DNA of 64,000 nt from positions 26,397,976 through 26,461,975 of the forward strand of contig NC_079896.1 of the NCBI RefSeq assembly GCF_024868665.1, read 5' to 3'. The position numbers were made by a program, and so were the translations under genes. Of the stretch, positions 52,503-64,000 are shown piece by piece (positions within the stretch are counted from its first letter, which is position 1; every line of letters starts with the position of its first letter). The notes under the pieces are model-generated. The model was not told where the DNA came from. It did no database searches and was given only the letters and a program-made list of their open reading frames with translations. This DNA comes from Triplophysa rosa (taxonomy: Eukaryota > Chordata > Actinopteri > Cypriniformes > Nemacheilidae).

Positions 52503-55299
52503 TCAAAGTATTTAAAGATGCCTTGTGTTTATGACATTCGTCTTGGACTTTTTGAACAATGCAAATGTGAAAGACAATATTTCTTACGCAATATAAAGTG
52601 TCTAATATCAAGGAGATCAAATGAGTCATATTAGTTATTTGGTTAAATAATGTCCTCCACCATCTAACATCTTTTCAAACGAGGAAAAAACTGATTTGCA
52701 CTTTTGAGAATCTGTTTAAAATGAAGCACGACTTCTTCGATGTAAATGTGCTGCCATCTGCTGACTGACAAAGGTGGTAATGCACAATGTAAAACGTCAA
52801 TGGAAATCAGAATCAGCTTTCACAATGCCTTCATCTGACAATGTAGCTTTAAACAACTTCAACATGCACACACATTTCCTCCACAATAACACACAAATGT
52901 GTGTAATAAACTTTTCCCATTTCCCAAAGATTCCCATTTACACTTGCGCCGTCTGTGACCACGGCTGACGTAAATAACCTCTTTAAACTCTATAAACTCT
53001 CCTGTACGTTGTAGACGGTGACTGTGAGACAGCTGATAGCCGTCGGCTCGAGGGCAGAGGTTAGATGTCAGACACTATCAAAACACCTCTTCTTTGCCCA
53101 AGTGTAGCCTGTGTTTAATTGATAATGTTTTGGAAGACGAAATCTAAGAGGCCGTGTAAGGTTTCTTTGGATCACGCTGTAAATATTTAAGACAAACCCT
53201 GTAACACAGATGTATCACGGAATCTATCCGTCTGTCTGAAAGTAAATGTGCATGCTTAAGAAAAAGTCCTTCAAATATGAACACAGAACATCAGTCAGAC
53301 GAATTCCAATAGAAAAGAGCCAAACACTGCAAAGCAAGTCTGTCAAGGGTTATGGTTCTTGAACTGAAGGAGAGGCATTTTCATTTTCCATGTCGTTCTG
53401 TTTTCATACAGAGTTATTCATTCATTTGCACAGCATTACACACTGAACATATTTATGAATTATGAATAAAACACTGGACACTCTCCAGACACAACACACT
53501 TTGATATTGAAAATTGTTTCATTGATTCACAATTTTTACCGTCTCTTTGATTTTACTGACTTCATTTGAAAGTCCATCAATGTAAGTAAACCTGGCTGCA
53601 CACATGTAGATGCACACGCACGTACACAAACAAACACGGGTTTACACGCTTTACCAACAGTCCTTTCATTATAGCCGGGCAGACGTTACCGCAGGAGTCT
53701 GTGTCACTTTCTAAGTTCCATCCTTGTGAATATTGATGCGTGCAGTGGAGTATTGATGAATCACACTGAATATTAATGAGAAACGGGGTTAAGTGTAGAC
53801 GCTTCTATAGGATCACTGCATTGATTTACATTGTGTTCCAAAGCAACATCACAACATTTGCCAACTGCTGAAGAGGAAAGTTAACAAGAACATTTCCTGC
53901 AAATATTAGTCTCTCAAATCTGAAGAGTTCATTTGTTAAATCAGATATCAAAAATCTTGCTTTTTATGCGTTCCAATGCATATCAATCAAGCTTTAGTTG
54001 GGTTGTTTTGATTAAGTAATAGTAACTCAAAACTGACTAACTTACACAATAAAATATCATTAAAACATAATAACATATGATTTATGAAATGTCTTAATGA
54101 TTAAATGTATATTTATTTTATTTTTTTGGCTTAATTATTAGGTTGTTTTACACTAATCACAGGGTGTATTTAACCCATTCTGCACTACTGTGCATCTAAC
54201 TACCGATTATTAAAATGGTGTTTTCTGTAAGTTGTGAGTGGGTCAATAAATGCATGTATTATTTATCTTTGCGAATAAATAGACTGTATTCCATGCCTGT
54301 GTGTATTCATGTTCACTAAATCAGATCTCCAGTCACTATAGACATAAAAGGCGCACATATCTGACAGCACTTGGATGTGTGGATAAATGTTCATTATGTG
54401 ATTGATTCTTAAATCCTGAAAATGTGCTCATTCTCTCGTTGTCACCACTAGATGTCAGCACTGATGCATCCTCTGTTACTTGCACCCCCAGTGGAGTTTT
54501 CTTCATGTTTCCGAGGTCACAGACACGCATGAATGATCTCTCAACAAACCAGTAAAGCAGTCAGCGTTAAAGCACTGGAAAGTGCTGACGTGATGTCTCA
54601 GTGTTAGGTGTTTGTGTACTTAACATGTGGATTAGGCGTGCTATTAGAACTTAATGATGCTTAAACAGGCCCTTCAATTCTATTTATGTAAATAAAGAAA
54701 GTGTGTGTTGGTCTGTTATTTTGTATTATACATTTTGGATATGTTCACTTTTTTTAAATTAAGGGTTCATTTTTTGTATGTTTGTAAAAAAAACGTATTG
54801 TCTACACATTACTCACAAAAACAACAGTTCTAACTGATTGCAACTTTTTATTTCACATAACGTTTTCAGCAGCCTGCAGGAATAATCTGTATTTCTCTCA
54901 ATCTGTCAGAGTTCATTGCTTTATTCGTTACAGAAGGTAAAATTCATTTTCTCAGAGGAATATTTTCAGCACCATGGACAGCCACGACATCCCACGCGAC
55001 CGATGAAACTGCACCTCTCATGTCACGCGATATCAAACCGAATTCAACCGATTCGAGCTGAATATTTATTGTCTATCGCCTTTTGAAAAGCTATTAGCGT
55101 CCAAAATGTTTTCACAATTTGCGGTTACTATCGCAAATAAAGCAAACAAAGCAAAACTTTGGTTACTGTGAAATCGTATCCGTGGTGAATGTTTGTAGGG
55201 GAAACTTTACTGTAAAACTGCTTTTAACCATTGATCTAAATAAGGACTTGATGTCATTTAGTTGGACACCGTAGACGCGGATAAGATAATGTAATGGAC

Positions 55300-57508
<2,209 letters not shown>

Positions 57509-57973
57509 GTATGTATCATCTTCACGTGTGTGATATAGTGTGTTTATTAAATGATGAAATCCCTTGGCCAAAGTGAAATCCCTTGATCAAAGTACGTTTT
57601 GTAATACTTGATGCGCTTCACGAAACATCACGTCGCACACTTTACATTCAGGGATGGAAACAGAAATGTGTGAAACACAATGGATTCTGGGCTGTCAGTT
57701 ATAGAAGTTGCATTCAGACTGGTGGAACAATCGGCGTCATAAAGCTAATTCATGTTATCATTTAAAACATCATCGTGTTAGGTAGCAGCTTGATTTTGTT
57801 TTATAATTGGTTTTCTAGGAATAAACTAATCCATGGGATTTGCGATATAAACAGAAGGAGAGAGTTTAGAGGAGGTTAAGGTCTATGTGACGGCTTCAGT
57901 TGTGTTGGGTTAGGGTTTGTCTCAAATCACAGAGAAACCAGAGATCAGTTCGAGACTAAATGAAATGTAAAGG

Positions 57974-58080
<107 letters not shown>

Positions 58081-60480
58081 GAAGGCACAAAATAAACAGT
58101 CTGAACGCCGAAATATTACTATTGCAATGAAACAAGCATCGCTATTAAATCTGAAAGGTGACAATCATCAATTTGCGTATGATAATCCTGAGAAACCGTA
58201 GGGTCATTTCAGATAAAAGTAGCTTTGTATATTGTTGGCATTTTAATATTCATGCATTTAAATAATAAATCAATACATTTTACTTGGGAAAATAGCACAG
58301 TGCTAAACATTGCTTCAGAAAGAAAGCATCTGCTAAATGTAGAAATGAGGTCTGAATTAGTGTTTCACATAAACAAAAAACATTTGTTTTTTAAGGTGTC
58401 CATATCTTAACCTTCACATTTAAAATCCAACACAAAAGCAACAGTCGGCCACCTGTTTGCACACTCTTCATTTACCTCAGACGTCTTGCTCTTTTCTGTC
58501 TCCTTTGGTGCATAAAAAGCCATGCACTTGCACCCGTCTCACATCACCAAGATTTACTGTAACATTCATCCTCTAATGGGAGATTCATCATTTTATCAGG
58601 ACAGATCTCATTCCTTCAGCCGGAAGCCACGACCACACCAACAGCACTTACTCGTAATCCAAAAGTGTAATAGTGCATTATCTGAGACGGATGTAAAGCC
58701 ATCATCCATCCATCGTTCATGCCCTTTAAAAATTCAATAACTGTTTAAATGTCTTTTAAATAGAGAAAAGTGATAGAGAATATCTATTTAATTTGATCAA
58801 TCGTAAACGCAAGAGCAGAAAAGCTGTCCGCTAACATAATTCACAATCTATCTGGCATTCCCATTTCATTTCACCTCTTTATTTTTACAGTATGTCTCAC
58901 AGGGGAAGTCTCGTGTTTTATTGTCAAACCTATCTTTATATGACCTCATGGATATGGCATTATGCTGGTTTCCACCCTGGAGACGTCACATAAACGCTCT
59001 TCTCTGTGTGAGGTGGAAATGAGGCTCTTCTGGGGGTTTTATTCTGATTTCCACCGTGAATGCATTAAACTGTGAACGATGAGCAGGTGCGCGTTTCATT
59101 TTTAGAGAATCCTTTGTGTCTTTTTTCTGTTTCGCGTCACTCCTGGAAGAGAACCTATCATTTCCAAGAGGGATAATTCAGCAGAAAACGATTAGTTCTC
59201 ATTCCCATCCTCATGTTGTTCTAAGCCTGTGTGATTTATAGGACAGAGGAGGATAAGGCCTGTCAACCGTAGTCGCCGTTCACTTTCATTGCATCTTTTT
59301 CTCCACCGTGACTGAAGATTTCAGTTCCAAACATTGAATCTAACATTTTGTATTCCATGAGAGAAGGCGACTTAAACAGGAGGTTTAGAACACCATAATG
59401 GCCATTTGTTTTTTGTGAACGATCCATTTAAAGCTGCAATTCATAACTTCTGCCTCTCCATCAACATCTGTCCATTTCAAACATTAAATTGCAGGTTGTT
59501 TTATGTACTTTATGTAAGTTCGAGTCAAATGACATTAACAGCAAAATCATAGCGGACAGCTCAAATTGTAAACTGTTATTATAAGGTCGTCGTTGTAGGC
59601 TAAGGTACAAATACTGTTTTTTGTTACATTTTTAGGGGTTTTACACCATTTATTGGAACAGGACCATGTAGAGCTGACAGAAAAGCGTTGGGCAGATAGG
59701 GGAGCGGGTTTGGAAAAGGACTCTCGAGACGGGAATCGGGTCTCCGGTTGCCGAAAGCGCATTGGCGCTATATGTCGGCACGCTAACCAAAAGGCTATCG
59801 GCGCTGACTTGTCCTTTATTTCGAACCCCAAAAAGTTACAGATTGTACACATCATTTTTATTCTCTAGTAAACCAGTGTTCGTAGTACTTAATAAAACCT
59901 AGAAACCACAACACTGAACCAAAGAACATCGTGTATCCTATTAAGAACACTTTTAATCTCCACAGAACCATACGGCAAACTCAAAAGCCCTTTACAGTAA
60001 AAATCTTTGATTAGAAGAGCTTTCACACCTAATTTGGAGTAAGAAACTAATCGACTACCATCATCAAAGAACAACATTTGGGCTAAAGTCTTTAAAGAGC
60101 GTCATTTGTTGAGTCGCAGAGATTTGCAAAATTGATGTTTCTTTATTTCCAAAACATTCCATTACATCAAATTTAAGAGTTTATTTTCAAGGGTTTCATT
60201 TCCAAGGATCTCTGCATTCATCGCACGCACGCACACTTACACACATACACATCATATTGTAGACAACAATGTATTCATGAATACGGGTCATGCCTCATTT
60301 AGCATTTCTATTGCAGCAGAATATGATAGCCCCTCATAATTCTTCTGAGACTTCCCGTCTAACAGGACACTATCGTGAGAAACCGCTGCTCTGGCATTTT
60401 CTCTCTGAACACGATTTCATTCAAAGCAAAAATCCAGTTCCAGAATGTATTTCATGGTTTTCATTTGCGTTCAGATTGTG

Positions 60481-60716
60481 TACACTCTCAAAAAAAGGGT
60501 GTTTCAAAAGGTTCTTCGATGCTATAGAAGAACCTTTTGGTTCCATAAAGAACCTTTAACATCTAAAGAACCTTTCTGTTTCACAAAAGGTTCTTCAGAT
60601 TATAAATAAAAGAAAGAGATGGTTCTTTAAAGAACCTTTGGCTGAATGGTTCTTTGTGGAACCAAAATGGTTCTTCTGTGACATCGCTGTGAAGAACCTT
60701 TTAAGCACCTGTGTAT
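60481..60716. mobile_element. AAGAACC-type palindromic MITE, copy 1
   Basis: TACACTCTCAAAAAAAGGGT opens the element; AAAGGTTCTTC and AAGAACCTTT phrases alternate and mirror each other; it closes with GTGAAGAACCTTTTAAGCAC. A second copy begins about 280 bases to the right. Confidence 0.85.
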
Positions 60717-60998
60717 GTATGTTCGTGTATCTCGACTGGTTGGGCATTGCATTGTCATGCATTTGATTCCCAAAGAAAACGCGTATTGATAAAAATCAAT
60801 TATGGTTAAATGCAGAGTAATTCTGTGAAACAGTGACCCGTTTGCCTCTTTGTTCTGTCTGTTATTATTTCAGTAATGAACAGATGCTGTCGTGATGCCC
60901 TACGGCCTCTCTGTATATGATTTATTAGCACACAGCTCAACCAATCAGCACGCAGACCCGTGTCCATGTTTTCCATTTCATTTGAAACGGCGTAAATG

Positions 60999-61228
60999 TA
61001 CACTCTTAAAAAAAGGTGCTTCAAAAGGTTTGCCATTTGCTTCGTTAAAGAACCTTTAACATCGGAAGAACCTTTCTGTTTCAAAAAAGGTTCTTTGTGG
61101 CGAAAAAAGGTTCTTCAGATTAAAAAGAAGTAAGAAAGAGAGGGTTCTTTAAAGAACCTTAGACTGACTGACTTCCATGGCATCGCTGTGAAGAACCTTT
61201 CAAGCACCTTTATTTTTATGAGCGTTCA
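60999..61228. mobile_element. AAGAACC-type palindromic MITE, copy 2
   Basis: TACACTCTTAAAAAAAGGTG to CAAGCACCTTTATTTTTATG; ends are inverted (AAAGGTGCTT). The order of inner phrases equals copy 1, with small deletions. Confidence 0.85.
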
Positions 61229-61401
61229 CAACCATGTCAAAGGCCTGTTAGTTAAATGATTATTTATTTTAGTAAATGCAGTTGCGTTAGGATACCTTAA
61301 CATGTACGGTGCTAATACAATGCTCGCTTGAGATGGATATTTGAACTTGAACATGAATGTGGATTTGTTCACACTGGCAGCTACGGGCATTGTGTTGTAA
61401 T

Positions 61402-61822
61402 CACTGATCTATATAAATGACCGGATAGAACGCTAAACCAGCGGCGGAAGTGTTTGCGTTTGTTTATTTTGGGCAGAAAGTGATGTATAGAGATCGTTAA
61501 GGTGAGTATTGGTGCAGTTCTGTTATGAAGTAAAATTTCATGACTTTAAGAACATATGCAGTCTACATTTATCTGTATTTAGAACGAGCACATTTGTCAT
61601 ATGTTGGTGCCTCGTCCGTCCGCTGATCTGTTACGTACGCTACTGTAATGAAGAGATGGGAAAATTCCCGATATAAAAACAGGGACTGGCAATTTACTGT
61701 TTCATTATTAATATGTGATATCTCCATTACTTCAATAGACCGTTTGGGCAAACCAACATGGCGGCGCGGTGGCTTCAGTGTAATGACGTCACGAGCAATC
61801 CAGTCATTGATATAGATCAGTG
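61402..61822. mobile_element. 421-bp element with 20-bp terminal inverted repeats
   Basis: The left end CACTGATCTATATAAATGAC and the reverse complement of the right end CACTGATCTATATCAATGAC agree in 19 of 20 bases. The interior has CpG-rich patches (GGCGGAAGTG, ATGGCGGCGCGG, TGACGTCACG) and no coding frame. No clear target duplication was seen. Confidence 0.75.
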
Positions 61823-62674
61823 GTTTTAATTCAGATTCTGTTGATACAGATCATGCAAATGAAATATTACTGCTTTACCTGGCCAGAGACTGAAGAGAGA
61901 GCGACACACACACAGAATGAGAGATATTTATAGCTCTGTGCTTTTGGTAGGTATGATGTTTGGAGTTTCAGCTCAAGGGAACAGAGAGAGAGAGAGAATC
62001 TGCAAACCCACAACAAAACAGCAGAAATAAAACCTATAAGGACTCATCATTATAAGTACAGATTTAAAATGCTGTGTCAGGTGGTGAATCTTTTAAGACA
62101 AATAGTTTTCTGTGAGCAGGAATGAATCAGAAATCTTTATTTTATTTGAGGAAACACACAGATGATATAGTTTCCTTCTATTGACGCACACATTTTTGTT
62201 TCTTCCATCTTCTCTTCTTTACACGGTCTCTTCACTGGACGTGGATTAATAAAGCAACCATTGATCTCTTTAATCTTCATAGGAGTTGTTGTCCTAACAC
62301 GCTATTTGGCTGGCTGGTTAGATTTAGCTCCGCCCACACCAAAATTGGACCTAAATCCACTTTTTGATGTATGATGTCAAGAGACACTAAATGTTGAAAG
62401 TTTCGATACAATTTTATGAAAACCATACGGTCTGGTGAAGCATCATAGTTTGTATCGTATCACAGCAGCTGTACAGAAAAAAAGATTATGATTTAAAGTG
62501 TAGGGATTTTCAGAAAGAGCTGACAGGGCAGATAATTATGGTCTGTCTGACACATTCGTTGTGTGTGTTGTAGTGTTATTTCTCTCCTGTAGTGGAGTAA
62601 TAAATGACCTTTCACACAGTCCTCAAACAGCCATCAGTCACAGTGTTTGATCCTGTGTGTGTGTGTGTGTGTGT

Positions 62675-62930
62675 AATGTCCCCACAAAGATAGTAACACC
62701 AGTAGATTTTGACCTTGTGGGGACATTTTTCAGGTCCCCATAAGGGAAAACAGCTTATAAATCATACAGAATGATATTTATTGAAAATTTAAAAATGCAG
62801 AAAGGTTCGTGTGATTATAAGGATTAGGTGTTGGGGTAAGGTTAGGGGATGGAATAAATCATAAGCCTGATATAAAATCAATGGAAGTCAATGGATTGTC
62901 CCCATAAAACATGGAACCCATCCGTCACAA
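62675..62930. mobile_element. GTCCCC-type dispersed repeat, copy 4
   Basis: AATGTCCCCACAAAGATAGT, CTTGTGGGGACATTTTTCAG, AGCTTATAAATCATACAGAA and GATTGTCCCCATAAAACATG follow the order of copy 1. It begins at a (TG)n tract and is followed by another. Confidence 0.78.
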
Positions 62931-62961
62931 TGTTTGATCATGTGTGTGTGTGTGCGTGTGA

Positions 62962-63110
62962 CGAGCTTTCCTGTAGCTCAGTGGTTAGAGCATGATGCTA
63001 GCAATGCCAGGGTCATGGGTTCGATCCCAGTGGATTGCACATAGTCAAAGACAAAATGTATAGAACAATGCAATGTAAGTTCTTAAATGTAATGTAAATG
63101 TACAGAGATG
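62962..63110 (+). repeat. tRNA-derived SINE with A and B boxes
   Basis: CTGTAGCTCAGTGGTTAGAG is an A-box region and GGTTCGATCCC (63018-63028) a B box, with the tRNA-like spacing between them. The tail shows TAAATGTAATGTAAATGTAC. It is the best preserved SINE head in the window. I do not call it a tRNA gene because the acceptor stem does not pair. Confidence 0.75.
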
Positions 63111-63452
63111 GCTAAACTGAAAATGTGATGTATACAAGCACAAAATACACACAATCATACGCTAACAGTGATCATCATTGATTTTTCTTAAAATGTCACC
63201 AACACTTTTCTCTAAGATAAGGAAAGGTTACGCGAATAGGGTGATGAATAAATGAATGCTCGTATTGATTTGAAAAGCTATGACTGTGAACGTATGTGCG
63301 TGTGCGTATGGATTACTCTGTTTTAAGACGGCTCCACGGCCTCTGTCGGTTTAATTATTGATAACGGAAATTGAATCTAATGAAATTTCCGTCATCTTGA
63401 AACGAGAACTGAGCTGAATATAGTCTGTGGGTTCATATACAAAACAACATTG

Positions 63453-63480
<28 letters not shown>
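63453..63480. repeat. (CA)n microsatellite
   Basis: About 28 bases of pure CA/AC. Confidence 0.9.
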
Positions 63481-63485
<5 letters not shown>

Positions 63486-64000
63486 ATCTAAACATTTCAG
63501 AACCCTACATACAAAACAACCCCTTCAGGTCAGAATACACCACATTAAAAATTAAAAGACACCGATAGCTACGTTGTCTCGACAATATTCGGTGTTCACT
63601 GTCAGCATAGATTATAATACACAGTTTTTGTAAAAAAACGTATTTGTGTATCACAGTGTGATATAGGTGCCCTAACCTCCAGCAGGTCACATGATTGACA
63701 TCTCAAGTAACCGATTAAGGTGCATCAGACAGTGAAACTGTGTTCTCCGTCTCCTGTGACTGCAAGTCAGAACAAATGGGCAAGAGATGCCAAATGTTGA
63801 AACGCGGTTGAGCTCAGTTTACCGTAGGGGCGAGAAATGATGATTGCATCCCGAGCGATGTCCGTTCTGTCTGCTTGTCTTTCACGCTGTGATGCCTGCG
63901 GCGCTCGCCCCGACAGATGCGCTCGGAGAAAACTATCAAGAGTTTGCAGAACAGCGTGATCAAATTCAAGAAAGGCTCTGCTTAAATCATGCTAAAATTA

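Larger units (their letters stand above)
41606..55290. other. Gene-poor interval between fign and kcnh7
   Basis: No coding exon is recognised in 13.7 kb. It holds MITEs (45547-45871, 46691-47089, 48505-48769, 48914-49125), two GTCCCC-type repeats, (TTTC)n and (TG)n arrays, and an L2/SINE tail near 52454. Several unique stretches of mixed composition, rich in TAATTA/ATTA cores, lie at 46190-46480, 47200-47300, 49720-49890, 50560-50850 and 53660-53800. Open frames here are short and without family match. Confidence 0.65.

Noticed and set aside
62962..63040. A functional tRNA gene
   Set aside because: A and B boxes are present, but the acceptor stem does not pair and an L2-like tail follows; it is a SINE.
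63880..64000. Short open stretch at the right edge as a kcnh7 exon
   Set aside because: It reads DALGENYQEFAEQRDQIQER or MRSEKTIKSLQNSVIKFKKG in two frames; neither matches an ERG channel segment.

Overview
This window is vertebrate genomic DNA, almost certainly from a teleost and probably a cyprinid-like fish. The reasons are small conserved exons in long introns, very many (TG)n, (TCTG)n and (GAAA)n microsatellites, an L2-type LINE tail with tRNA-derived SINE relatives that share it, and palindromic MITEs of fish type. No bacterial, viral or CRISPR locus is visible. Splice junctions were placed by hand from reading frame, phase and consensus sites.

Four genes are present. (1) Minus strand, 6970 to 1212: the 5' end of a voltage-gated sodium channel alpha subunit of the scn1la (Nav1.1/1.2/1.3) type. 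Nine coding exons carry the N-terminus and all of domain I, the mutually exclusive exons 5N and 5A are both present, and the second intron is a U12-type AT-AC intron. The gene runs off the left edge. (2) Plus strand, about 16690 to 23620: a cordon-bleu-like gene, cobll1, with ten coding exons. (3) Plus strand, about 28400 to 41600: a fidgetin (fign) gene with a CpG-rich first exon, a small start exon and one large exon. Its reading frame stops after about 401 codons, before the AAA ATPase domain. (4) Plus strand, from about 55300 to beyond the right edge: exons 1 and 2 of an ERG-type potassium channel, kcnh7 (PAS cap and most of the PAS domain).

The order scn1la, cobll1, fign, kcnh7 matches the human 2q24 segment (SCN cluster, COBLL1, GRB14, FIGN, KCNH7). 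In the human map SLC38A11 lies between SCN3A and COBLL1, and GRB14 between COBLL1 and FIGN; neither is visible here. The window therefore looks like one of the two teleost-duplicated copies of that segment. Three of the four genes act in neurons (two ion channels and an actin-regulator relative), but they do not form an operon-like unit.

The space between genes holds simple repeats, transposon relics and unique stretches. The relics include an internally deleted L2 LINE, an apparent solo LTR, a hAT-type MITE with a perfect 8-bp target duplication, a pair of TTAA-flanked MITEs and several palindromic elements. Some of the unique, homeodomain-core-rich stretches around fign look like conserved non-coding elements. 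The most interesting observations are the fidgetin copy without an ATPase domain, the AT-AC intron with near-perfect U12 signals, and the 5N/5A exon pair that differs in one amino acid but heavily at silent sites.
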